Source: Megascapheus bottae (lineage: Eukaryota; Chordata; Mammalia; Rodentia; Geomyidae). From it: DNA of 64,000 bases. The notes beneath the pieces are model-generated. The model saw nothing but the letters and a program-made list of their open reading frames with translations, was not told the origin of the DNA and made no database searches. Positions 40,701-53,568 of the stretch are shown here, piece after piece. Position numbers and translations under genes: made by a program. The number at the start of each line of letters is the position of its first letter. Position 1 is the first letter of the stretch. The DNA lies in contig JANJXV010000024.1 of NCBI GenBank assembly GCA_024803745.1, positions 12,167,427-12,231,426 of the forward strand. Reading direction: 5' to 3'.

Positions 40701-43700
40701 CCTGATCTCTCCCCTCACTGACCGGGCTCCCCGGACACTGCCTTGACAGTCCTCAACAGCACCCTTGTGTAGTCCACGAGCCCAGGCCTCCCCGTTGAGG
40801 AACCCTGAAGCTCCCCCACCCAACCGATGCCCCCCTCACTGGTTCACTGTCCCCTTCCATCTGGCAGACCTTGTGCATGCTTGACTGGACAAGGCCAGTG
40901 TCCATTGCTGATTGCTGGGGAGTGTCCCTTCCACCCAACAAATGGCTTCCCAGTCGCTCTACAAGGGAGGAGCAACCGGGCACAGATCTCATCCACCTCC
41001 CACAGCTCAGGGCTCTAAGGCCAAGGGGAGCTAGCTGGTGGCCGGCTACCCCGAGGCCCTGCGCAGGCATGTGCTAAGCAGCTGGGATCAGGCCTGGCCA
41101 GAAAGCAGATCCCAGTCTCAGAAACCTAAAAAGGCGCTAAGCAATGGCAGGGAGCCTTAACCCCTGCTTGCCCTTCCCCTGCTTCAGTTGCCTGGTCTGG
41201 GAGGGGGCTCTTGCGTGACCAGTGCCCTGCCCAGTCCACCCCCTATGTCTGGGATTGGCTACAGCGAATGGTCTGGCTAAGGAGGGAGGGAGTCAGGGGA
41301 AGGCCTGGGCCTGTCTGCTGAAGGGAGGAAGTCATTGAGTGTAACCAGATTTGGAAGGTGTGTCAGTGCTGGCTGGGGGTGGGGTGCACTGGAGCCTTGG
41401 GGAGACCAGAAGCCCAGAGTGGGCCATGAGTGGCAAGGAGGCTGCGCTGCCCCTCACCACTGTGTTCTACTAGTGAACCAGGACTGGTCCCACTGGCACC
41501 ACTCAGCCCTTGGTGAGCCTTAAGAGCAGAGTCCCGGTGGGCTCTACACGAGAGACACCGACCCTCCCCACTGCATGTTAGGGCCCCAAGACGGGTGTTC
41601 CACTTGGTATCAAGTAGTCCCTCACGAAGCCACACACAGAGTACCCCCAGAGACTTCTCTACACAAATCAGGTATCTGTCCACTCTCCTACTGTCCCCCA
41701 GGGCCATCTCCATGCCTCCTGAATTAGCAGCTGAGGTCAGTCGGGGGCCCTTTGCCCTATCCAGTCCCCTCCCTAGGCTTACCTCCTCTTTCCCCACTAC
41801 TGACCCCCCCTGCTCCAGCCTGGAAATAGCCCTGTCTCCGTGACACAGCAGTTGTCTCTGAGCTTTCCAGAAGGACAAGCCTGAGGGCAAGGGGTGGGGG
41901 AGGGGGCCCTGGTGTAGTGGGGCTGAGGGCTAGGGGAATGGAAGGGTTCAGAGGGGCCAGAGCTGGGGCCGTCATCCCCCTCCTTCTTCCCTCTCCACTG
42001 TGGAATTGGAAAGGCAGGACCGACTTGTCCCAGGTGGGGTCTCCAGGGGAAAGCCAGAAGCCTCTGCAAGACATTATAGGAAATGGCCCAGCCTCTCCTC
42101 CCCGCCGCCTGCGGGGGCGGGTGGCCCCTCTCCAGGCCTCATCCTTCCCCCCCTGCACCTCTCCCCTCCCCCACGGCGGTGCGGGCTCCAGCCCCCTTGG
42201 CTCAGCTGTGGAGGGGCCTGTTTGGAGGAGTGGGAGGGAAGAAGTCGGTGCTGGGGGCGGGGAAGCTCCCTGGGTTCCCTCTGAGAGAGTTGGGGGAGCT
42301 GACTGTTTGGGCTGAGTGGCTCCCTCGGGCTGACGAGATAAGCTGTCAGCAGTTCAGCTGCAGGGCTGGGCTTGGGCTGGGGTACAAGATGATGTAAAGG
42401 GGCAGCCCTCGAAGAGGGGACGTCATGCTTTCCCCTGGTTCCATTTAGTAGTGGCAGGGAGCCATCCAGGGGGGGTTACTGCAAGGCATTGTCTCAGGAC
42501 CGAAACTGAGCATCTGGGCACCTGGGGGAGGGGGGTACCTCAAAGACTCCCTGCTTAGCTTTCTAGATGGGAAGTCAGAGCTGGGCAGGGAGCTGGGAGC
42601 TGACCCGTTCACCTGGGGAGGGGTCCTCACCAGCACTGAAGGAGCTGTGTGCCCTTCTCACCCCCAGCAACCCATACGTCCCCCCCTCCCCAGCTCCTCC
42701 TAACAAAGAGGCCCGGGAGGCAGCTCTATCCCGCAGCTGTTCCCCAGTTGCCATTCCTTCTCCCGGAGCCAACAGTTGAGGGAGGGGTTGGAGGGGCCAG
42801 CAGCTGTCCCAGCACCTCCCTTGGCCCAGCCCTCCCTTATCCCCCTCCACGGGGGAGGGGGGCATCGGATGTGGGGAGGGTGTCAGGGACTGTTTGCTTC
42901 CTCTCACCCATTTTGAGGTATCCCTAGGCAGGTTTGGTGGGTGCTGGAAGGGAGAAACAGGTTGAGCTGAGCACCTCCTCCCCTGCCTGGACTCCAAGGA
43001 GAGCAAGGTCATTGCTCCCAGGGTGGGACTCTGGGCAGGCCTCCTCCCTCCTGCCCCAAGCCGGGGACCACTTGCTGTCTGGCCCAGGTCCAGTTGCTAG
43101 GGAGAAACCTCTCTATCCAGCAAACATGAATGACGCTCACCACTCCTACTCCCTCCTAGCCCCACAGCTTCAAGGGCTCCCTCCTAGGGCCCTGGGCTGC
43201 AGTTTACAGGAAACACTTCTGAGTGTGAGCCCCAGCTTTGGAGACACTGACAGTATAAAGGCTGGGGCACTGGGGCATCCAGACTGTGTGAAAGTGTTGT
43301 GGGCTTGTGTTAGAGAGAGTGCAAAAGCACCAGGAGGCCGGGAGTGAGTGTGTCATGGAATCTGAGAGCTGCCAAACCATTGTGCTGCAGTGAAGCCAGG
43401 GGAAGGGGGCGGGCTGGGGAGCTGCTGGGGAAGGAAGGATGAATCAGTGACAGGGTGGGGAGCCAGGGCCAGAGACCTAGTCCCAGGATCTGGAGAGAGA
43501 GAGAGAGATTCCCTCTCCCAGGACAGGTGGGGGCAGAGTGGAAGATGCCAGAGACTCTCTAGGCCCTTGTCCCCTAGCACCCCCAAGATCTTGGGAAGGA
43601 AAGCAGGAAAAAAGTGTGTGAGGGGGAATTCTCCAGCCCTAGCCTCTCCCAGTGCTCAGGCAACATCAGTAAACAAGATTGAGTCTTCTGCCACCCCCTC

Positions 43701-46700
43701 CTCCACTCAAAGAGTCCTAAAAGCTGTGTTCAGATCCACATTGCCCTTTACAAAAAAGCTGGATTCCAAAATCTATACTCTGTGTCTCCTGGATAGAAAA
43801 AGAGAATGGGGCTTTTAAAATCTCCAGAAACCAATTCTGCTTCTCAAGTACTTGAGGAACCAAGTACTTTGAGTCCCCTGCCTCTTAGGAGATCCCACAA
43901 CCCCCTTTGCTCACATGACTTCCATGTCCCTGGCAAGCATGCATTGCCTGGCCTTTCTCCCCCACTCCCAGAATACCCAGAAGCCCTTCTGGCCTTCAGA
44001 GTAGAATGTAGGGAGAACTAGGATTCTCCCACTACTAATTCCCTCCTTAACTTCAGCTTTCAAAATACTCATCTAACAATTGTTATTGAAATATTTTCTA
44101 AATTCTAGGTCCCAGGACAGAAAGACAAACCTCAGGGGACTAGGGTGTAGCTCAGTAACAAAATGCTTTCCTTGCAAGTGTAATGTCCTAGGTTCAATCC
44201 CCATACCCAAAAAGAAAAGACAAAAAAAATTTAAAAAATATTTAAATTCAGGGTCTATAATGAAAGAAGCCACACTAAAAAAAGTCCTAGGCTCAATCCC
44301 CATACCAAAAAAAGAAAAAACAAAACAAAAAAAAGATTTAAAAAAATTCAAGGTCTACAGTAAAAGAAGCTACACTAAAACACAAGTCTAGATAATTCAA
44401 AGTATAAGCACAGAGGGTAGTGAATAGTGGTACACACTTGTAATCTCAGCTATATGAGAAGCGGAGATTGAGAGTGTGGCAGTTTGAGGATAGCCCAGGA
44501 TTTAAGTCAACAAGGCACCATCTTAACAAACTGTGATAGTTTCATTCCTGTAATTCTGCAACTTTCATCTATTCAGAAGGCACGTGTAGCTGGTTCTCGG
44601 TCCATGTTGATCCCATTCAAAGCAAACAAACAGGAGATTCAAGCCAAAAATAAAAGCAAGGAAAGGCTGGGGTATGTGGTTCAAATGGTAGAGCACTTGT
44701 CTTGCAGGTGGAAGGTTATGAATTCAAACTAAGGAAGTAAAGAAGGAAGGAAGTAAAGGAAAACAAAGAGAACTTCAGTTGTGGGACAAAGACAGGCAGG
44801 AGGGAGAAATCCCAAAAATATGTACAAGGAAATTTGGGCAGTGATGACTTTTTTTTTTTTGCCAGTCCTGGGGCACTGTCCTTGGACACTTTTTGCTCAA
44901 AGCTAGCGTTCTGCCTCTTGAGCTGTAGCTCCACTTGTGTATGTGGTACTGAGGAATCAGACCCAGGATTTCATGCATACGAGGCAAGCACGCTGCTGGC
45001 CCCATGACTGGCATTTCTGATTTGTGATGATGGCTTTGTGAATATTTGCCTACTTTCAGTAAAACAAGACAAGAAAACAAGACAAAATAGCATCTGCCCC
45101 AAGAGGCCTACAGCCCAGTAGGGCTGAAGACTGAACTTGAAAGTTGCAATATAAGAAGAGGTGTGTGTGCAGGAACGCTGCAGTCTGGTTCTAAGGGGAA
45201 TCAGACAGGATTTGGCATCTAGGCCAAGGAGGGACAGAATTTGGAAAGCAGAGACGTGAGTGATGAGAATGGGCTCAAAGACATCTTCCTAAAGTGGTTT
45301 GTTCCTTCCACTCTGCAGATAGCAAGGCCATCGTGGATGGGAACCTGAAGCTGATCCTGGGCCTGATCTGGACATTGATTTTGCACTACTCCATCTCTAT
45401 GCCCATGTGGGAGGATGAGGATGATGAAGATGCCCGTAAACAGACACCCAAACAGCGTCTCCTTGGCTGGATCCAGAACAAAGTGCCCCAGCTGCCCATC
45501 ACCAACTTCAACCGTGACTGGCAGGACGGCAAGGCTCTGGGGGCCCTGGTAGACAACTGTGCCCCTGGTGAGTAAGCCAGCAGGCACAGCATGAAGCCCT
45601 TAGCCAAGAAAGACAGTGGAGATGAGCTGAGGATACTGAGGCTCGTGATTATTCCCTGGGCCTGGGGGTTAGGATCCTCTATGGGATTTGTCTGTCTTCC
45701 AGACAAGATTGCTTACTAGAGGTATGCCCTACCTCATGGGTAGGGCTATGTCTCCAGGAGTACCTTCATTTTACAGACGAGGACAGAGAAGTCCAAAGAG
45801 GGATAATGGTTTGTCCTAGATCACGTAGCCTGTGTGGCAGGAGCCTAGGGCCTTGACTGCCTGTTCCATATATATTTATTTATTTATTTATTTTGGGCCA
45901 GCCTGGGCTTGAACTCAGGGCCTGAGCACTGTCCTTCAAGGCTAGAGCTCTACCACTTGAGCTTCAGCACCACTTCCAGCTTTTTTGTATGTATGTGGTA
46001 CCAAGGAATCGAACCCGGGTCTTCGCGCATGCTAGGCAAGCGCTTTAACCACTAGGCCAAACTCCCGGCCTTTTTTTGTTTTGTTTTGTTTTGGGGCTTG
46101 GACTCAGGGCTTGGACCCTGTCCCTGAGTTTTTTCACTCCAAGCTAACACTCTAAAACTTTGAGCCACAGTGCCACTTCTGAATCCTTATTCCTCTGCCA
46201 TGTGGATATTAAGCCAAGAGAAAGGAATTGTAGCAAGAAGGCCTGGAGTTAGACCCAGAGAAAACTAAAGACTCGGGGGCAGCCTAGAGAAAGGGCTGAG
46301 GCCTAGATGATATAGGTTGACGCAACATGTACTGTCCAATGACAGATGATGCAGCCCTCCTTACCACTCCCATTTCTGGGTATAGGCCCTGACTTGGTTA
46401 GGCTAGAACCAGATCAGGACCCCAGGAAAATTGGGCAGCATAGTTCAAAGCCCCAAGCCATGTGCAGATCTTTTCTAACCCTCATCTCTTGAGATGTTTT
46501 CTGTCCTGACCTGGTCAGCCCTGCCTAGGAAGCTGTGGCCTTTGGGGGATCCTCCCCCTCCCTGGGGTCAGCTGGGGAGCAGGGGTGGGAGGCGGGGGCA
46601 TGAAGCCTGGGAAGCATTCCCAGCTGCTGAGCCATTGGCCACAGCTGATGTGGCTGCCAGCAGTGAACTCAGCTGTTCCAGCCCATCATGGATTCCAGCC

Positions 46701-47540
46701 TATGAGCTGCCCCCTCCCCACCAATAGGGCATCTGCCCCCTACAGCTCTGGCCTGGACCAATCACACACTGACCCTAGAACTCTTTATCGGCTGATCTGG
46801 GCTGCCTAGAATCCTTCCTGGAGGAAGGCTAGGCTCCTGATAGCCTTACAAGAGGACCCATCTGCTTCCAATTGGTCCTTTAATGCCTCAGTTTCCCCAA
46901 GTGGGCAAATAAGAGAGTTCTTAGAAGTCTTATGCTGTAAGGCTGACATGGCTGTGCTTAGATTGCTGGGATTTCAGGCAGCTATGAGGTGGGGAGAGGT
47001 CAGAAGTGGGTTCTGACCTCCTCCAATGAATCAGCTGGCCTGAAGAAAAAGGGTCAAGGAAGGGATTTCCCATAGGCACTTGATGTCAAGGGTCTCTGCT
47101 GGGTCCCGTGCAGGCAGGAGGCTGGCTGGCAGAGCTGGTACCAGGCTGCGTCAGCTGAGGCAGAAAGGCCTTATTGTTGGTGCTATCGAGGGCTGCTATG
47201 TGTCAACACAGGGATGATGAGTTGCAACCTCAGGGGACAGAGAAAATACAGGGAACCTGGCTGGGTAAGGGCCTAGAGTTAGTTGGAAAGGGTGTGATGC
47301 TGCAGCTTCGAGGGCTTTGGATGAGCCAATGTCCTGTGCTCTGGTTGGCTGCATCTCCTTGCTGAGAATCTAACCTTTTACTATCTCTCAAGGTCTCTGC
47401 CCTGACTGGGAGGCCTGGGACCCCAACCAGCCCGTGCAGAACGCCCGGGAGGCCATGCAACAAGCAGATGACTGGCTTGGGGTGCCCCAGGTACACTGGA
47501 TGGGGCATGGGACAGGGAGGGTAGGGTAGAAGGGGCGCTT

Positions 47541-47608
<68 letters not shown>

Positions 47609-50600
47609 ATTGTGGGGCTTGAACTTTGGGCCTGGGCACTTTTCAGCTCAAGGCTAGTACTCTACCCCTTGAGCCACAGCGCCATTTCCGGTTTCTTGGT
47701 GGTTAATTGGAGATAATAGTCTCATGATTTTCATGCCCCAGCTGGCTTTGAGCTGCGATCCTCAGATCTCAGCCTCCTGAGTAGTTAGGATTATAGGTGT
47801 GAGCCACCAGTGCCCAGTGGAGAGGGATTCTTAGAGAACTTGGCCACGCTGCCGGTGGGAGAGGGGCTGCTGAGGGCACCCTGTAAGCATCATTTCTCTC
47901 TGTGACAGGTGATTGCCCCCGAGGAGATTGTGGATCCCAATGTCGATGAGCATTCTGTGATGACCTACCTGTCCCAGTTCCCCAAGGCCAAGCTCAAACC
48001 CGGTGCCCCTGTTCGCTCCAAGCAGCTGAATCCCAAGAAAGCCATCGCCTACGGGCCTGGTATGTGCTGAACTCTGACAGTCCTCCTGGGGCAGTGTGGC
48101 AGGTATGGGATCCTGTTGAGTAATCTAGGCTCTGCTTCTGTCCCCAGGTATCGAACCCCAGGGCAACACTGTGCTTCAGCCTGCCCACTTCACTGTGCAG
48201 ACGGTGGATGCTGGGGTGGGCGAGGTGCTGGTCTACATTGAGGACCCCGAGGGCCACACAGAGGAGGTATGGAGAGGTCACTGAGGATAAAGGGATTCCT
48301 GTAGAAGTGTCTCAGCCAGAGGGCCTGGGGGGCCCAGGGCATTGTGGGGTCAGCAGGTTCCCATCTTTTTTTCTTTCTCAATAGGCCAAGGTGATTCCCA
48401 ACAATGACAAAGACCGCACATATGCTGTCTCCTATGTGCCCAAGGTGGCTGGATTGCACAAGGTATCTCCCTTTAGGCCCTCCTGCTCTCCCTTTCCAGC
48501 CCGCACCCCACTCTTGCCAACCCTTCCTGCTCTAGTCTACCCCTTTGCCCTCTATCAAAACTGCTTTCTCTTGGAAGCTAACCCTCAACTCCCACCCCCA
48601 GGTGACTGTGCTCTTTGCTGGCCAGAATATTGAGCGTAGCCCTTTCGAGGTGAATGTGGGCATGGCCCTGGGAGATGCCAACAAGGTGTCAGCTCGTGGG
48701 CCCGGCTTAGAGCCAGTGGGTAATGTGGCCAACAAACCTACCTACTTTGATATCTACACTGCAGGTAAGGTGGATCCCAGGGCATGTGGGGCCAGCAGCC
48801 ACCAGTGGTGAGGGAGGGGGGTCAGAGGGATAGAAATAGGGCTGGGGTGCCAGGTAGAGTTTGGATTGGTTGGAGGATGAGGGTATTCCATTGGCTGTGT
48901 CCAGAGTGGGTGCTGACAGCCTCTGTCCATTGCAGGGGCTGGCACTGGTGACGTTGCCGTGGTGATCGTGGACCCTCAGGGTCGGCAGGACACGGTGGAG
49001 GTAGCCCTGGAAGACAAGGGTGACAGCACGTTCCGCTGCACATACCGGCCTGTGATGGAGGGACCACACACAGTTCATGTGGCCTTTGCTGGGGCCCCCA
49101 TCACCCGCAGTCCTTTCCCTGTCCATGTGGCTGAAGGTAAGGGCCGTTCACCTTACCAAAGCCAGACAGACTGGCCACCAAATTCTACACCTGAGAGTTG
49201 ATGGGAAATAGCAAACCACAGCTGAGGAACTAGCTAAGGGCTTGAGATAGGTAAAAGTTGGGCAGATTCAATTACCCAGGGTCCCACCACACACACCCGG
49301 AGGAGGCTGGAATGGTTAAGAGGAGGGTCAGGCGTGCCCATCATCCACCAAGCCAAGAGAGTGGTGCCACGTTAGTACTCACCAGTGGAAGCGGGGCTGG
49401 GCATATCCAGAGCTGACTGGCCTCAACTATGCTGTGTGGCATGGCCCACCTGGTATGGGTTTTGCTCTGCTCCATGGCAGTTTGTGATAGCCCAGGGTTC
49501 TATGCTATTGCCTGTATTCTCTGGCAGCTCTTGTCTCCTTGCTGCTTGACTGGTGATTTCTATGATATCACTTAGGTTCAGTGTCACTGCCCATGATCCA
49601 TGGCAGGCCTGGATAAATGTCTGTTTTGTGGTGCCTTGTGGGTTCCATGGCATTTTATATGGTCTGTAGCAGGCTGAAATTCCCACTCTGCCTGTGACCC
49701 ATGGCAGACTGGGTTCTGTGCATTGTCTGCGCTCAATGTCAGGCTTCATGTGACATGGAACAGCTGTTATTCCATGGGGTTGCTGGATGTCCTGTGGCAC
49801 AACTGAGTTTCTGGAGATTTTTTTGGTGGCTCAGAGAAATCCAAGTTGACTGTAGATGGATGGCCTTGGGTAAAAGGTCCTTGCCTATCTGTCTTAGCCC
49901 ACTCAACCCAGGCTCTGCCATGCCTTGATCCCAAATAACATCGGCTCTGAGGACCCCAGCAGGAAGAGTTTCCTGTAACCTCTCTAACCTGGGGTTTTCA
50001 ACCATCTCCTTATTCATCTCCTTTATTGGTCTCCTAGCACCCCCAGTTGTATGGGGACAAAAGAGCACATGACAGAATTGCATGAGGTCAGGACCTGTGC
50101 CTGTGAGGGATCAGAGGGTGAGCAGGGGAGACTTTCCTCTAGATTCCTTCAGCACTCCTAACTTTCTCTTTTTTCCCAGCCTGTAACCCCAATGCCTGCC
50201 GGGCCACTGGGCGAGGCCTGCAGCCTAAAGGTGTGCGTGTGAAAGAGGTGGCTGACTTTAAGGTGTTCACCAAAGGTGCTGGCAGCGGGGAGCTCAAGGT
50301 CACAGTCAAGGGACCAAGTGAGTGCCAGAGCCCAGGGTTGGGAGAACTGGGCAGTGGTTCTGACAACCTGAGGGCAAAGACAAGAAGCACCCTCTCCTCA
50401 GAGCTCCAAAGAGATACAGGGACCAGAGGGACCATGGATTTCAGGCACACCATATCTCTGCCTCAGTTTTCCAGCCTACAAACCAAGACTCATTGTCCGT
50501 GCCCTCTGTTCTGCCGTGGGATGTTGTGTGGTCCCCTGAGTGTCAGCTCTGCCCACTAGTAGCACTGCCCTCAGGTTGGTCTAGGGTCTAGAGGCTCCTT

Positions 50601-53516
50601 CAGGGGATGTTGATTTCCACCCCTCCATCTCCTCAGAGGGAACAGAGGAGCCAGTGAAGGTGCGGGAAGCTGGAGACGGTGTGTTTGAGTGTGAATATTA
50701 CCCTGTGGTGCCTGGGAAATACGTGGTGACCATCACATGGGGCGGCTATGCCATCCCCCGAAGGTAAGCGCCATGCTCCCTCTGCAGGGCCTTCCTGTCT
50801 GCACCACGACTGGATGGATGATTGAGGGAAGAGAGGAAGGTACCTATGGAAGGGGCATTTGCTGGCTCTGATGCCATCTTTCTCTTTGCCTCAGCCCCTT
50901 TGAGGTCCAGGTGAGCCCAGAAGCAGGAACCCAAAAAGTACGGGCCTGGGGCCCTGGTTTGGAAACTGGCCAAGTGGGCAAGTCAGCTGACTTTGTGGTG
51001 GAGGCTATTGGCACAGAAGTGGGAACTCTGGGTAAGTGGCCCCAACATGATGGAGGAGTCCTGGAGGGTAGTTGGGGACGGAGGGTGTCAACGTTAAAGC
51101 ACATCTGGATGACTGGGATGAGGACCTGCCTGAGAGTCTAAGCTGCTTCTGTGCCCTCTGAGCATCTTCCTTCCCAACCTCAGGCTTCTCCATTGAGGGG
51201 CCATCACAGGCCAAGATTGAGTGTGATGACAAGGGTGATGGCTCCTGTGATGTGCGGTACTGGCCCACGGAGCCTGGGGAGTACGCCGTGCATGTCATCT
51301 GTGACGACGAGGACATCCGTGACTCGCCCTTCATTGCCCACATTCAGCCAGCCCCGCCAGATTGCTTCCCAGACAAGGTACAGTCCCAGCTTGTGCATAT
51401 TGGCTGGGTTGGGTTGTTCTGGGCCTCTTCTGGTCCTCAGTTTCGACCTCTTCTGTGGCCCTGTCCAGGTGAAGGCCTTTGGACCTGGGTTGGAACCCAC
51501 TGGCTGCATTGTGGACAGGCCTGCTGAGTTCACCATTGATGCCCGGGCTGCGGGCAAGGGAGACCTGAAACTCTATGCCCAGGTAAGATGCTGCCAGTCT
51601 GCTCTGCCCATCTCTTCCCCAGGCAGAGGCCTGGAGGTGATAATATCACAGAAAGAAAGGAAGCCTGAATCTCATGAGCCCATAGGACTACAGAAAATTT
51701 TCAACTGTTTGCTTACTGATAATAACCAAAACCTTAGATTTGTGCTAGTAAGTTGAAAGGTGATTTTGCCAAATAGGACATTAGTTTCAAGTCAGTTTCT
51801 AGGAGACCCATGGACCCGGTAGAGATTAATGACCATATCATGAATCAACTTTAGGAACTTTGACTTAGCCCAGCTTCTCCCTGACCCACACAGGGCACTA
51901 GGCTCCAGGGCCCTGATGTCAGTGTGTCTGGGGAGTTGGATGTGGTAAAGGAATGGTGCAGGCCACCTAAGGCCAGCAGAGGGCGCAGTGACACTCTGGG
52001 GCCACTATAGCCCTATAAGCTGTTTTGGTAATGTTACAGGACGCAGACGGCTGCCCCATCGACATCAAGGTGATCCCCAATGGCGATGGCACTTTCCGCT
52101 GCTCCTATGTGCCCACCAAGCCCATCAAGCACACCATCATCATCTCCTGGGGAGGTGTCAATGTTCCCAAGAGCCCCTTCAGGGTGAGTCCTCCAAGCTT
52201 GACCTGTGCCCACTGCCAGGAGTCTCTGGGGGAGGTACAGATGTTGGCTGTCCTTGGGCCCATACCACCCTTTCCAACCTCAAGGCCCTTACAGAGTGGC
52301 TGAGGCTGGGGTGAGTGGTATAGGGAAGGGGAGTCCTGCCATACGGAGCATCCACTCCTGCCTGCAGGTGAATGTGGGAGAAGGCAGTCATCCTGAGCGG
52401 GTGAAGGTGTATGGACCTGGTGTGGAGAAGACAGGCCTCAAAGCCAACGAGCCAACCTATTTCACAGTCGACTGCAGCGAGGCAGGGCAAGGTGTGTGTC
52501 TTTCCATGGAGGTCGATTCTGGTGGGAGGGCTTGGACGCCACTCAAGACTGTTTCCCAGGACATAGCTCAGGGCTGTCAGGGGAGGGAGGCTCACTCATA
52601 GCCTCTGTCTGCCTCTTCTCAGGTGATGTGAGCATTGGCATCAAGTGCGCCCCAGGCGTGGTAGGCCCTGCAGAGGCTGACATCGACTTTGACATCATCA
52701 AGAATGACAACGACACCTTCACAGTCAAGTACACGCCTCCGGGGGCTGGCCACTACACCATCATGGTGCTCTTTGCTAACCAGGTAACGCAGCCCTCAGC
52801 TGTGGGTGCTCAAGGGCCGACACACTAGAGGGATTAGCAGGAGTTAGCTGGAAACGCACGGCTTCAGGAACAAGATGGACACTGAGGAACCCCTTCCTCC
52901 GCATGGGTGCTATGCCACAGATGGCACAAAGGGCGCTCTCTCAGAGCCCCCCTCCCTTATCCACACTGGGCATCCTAACTAGCATCTAGCCAGCACATGG
53001 GTGTGTCCCGGGGTAAAACCTTGACCTTTTCTACATCAGGAGATCCCTGCCAGCCCCTTCCACATCAAGGTAGACCCGTCTCATGATGCCAGCAAGGTGA
53101 AGGCTGAGGGCCCCGGGCTAAACCGCACAGGTAGGTGTCTAAGGAGGGGATAGGACTGGCATGAGGTTGGGGTTGGGCTTCAGTGACCTCCGGGCCCTCA
53201 CCACTGTCTCTGGGTGGGCTTCTAGGTGTGGAAGTGGGAAAGCCCACTCACTTCACCGTGCTGACCAAGGGAGCTGGCAAGGCCAAATTGGACGTGCACT
53301 TTGCTGGGGCAGCCAAGGGTGAGGCTGTGCGGGACTTTGAAATCATCGACAACCATGACTACTCCTACACCGTCAAGTACACTGCTGTTCAGCAGGTATG
53401 CCCCACTCCTGTGTGCCCTCCTGTGTTCTGCTAAGCCCTCAGCTAAGCATCCCTCATCCAGCCTCATAGGACTAGCTTCAGATTCTTGCCTGTTTCTTAT
53501 GTCCTGACTTGCTGTG

Positions 53517-53568
<52 letters not shown>

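Larger units (their letters stand above)
40599..45318 (+). other. FLNC: FLNC intron 1
   Basis: 4.7 kb, the longest FLNC intron in the window. 40700-44000 is GC-rich and nearly free of interspersed repeats. Motif clusters near 42336 and 42734-42806 are described separately. 44100-45010 holds ID-like fragments and an antisense family A SINE. No extra exon is supported. Confidence 0.65.
45568..47392 (+). other. FLNC: FLNC intron 2
   Basis: 1.8 kb. Antisense family A SINE at about 45890-46070 and an antisense family B piece at about 46089-46190. 46200-47390 is unique and holds three CAGCTG E-boxes at 46621-46675. Confidence 0.65.
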
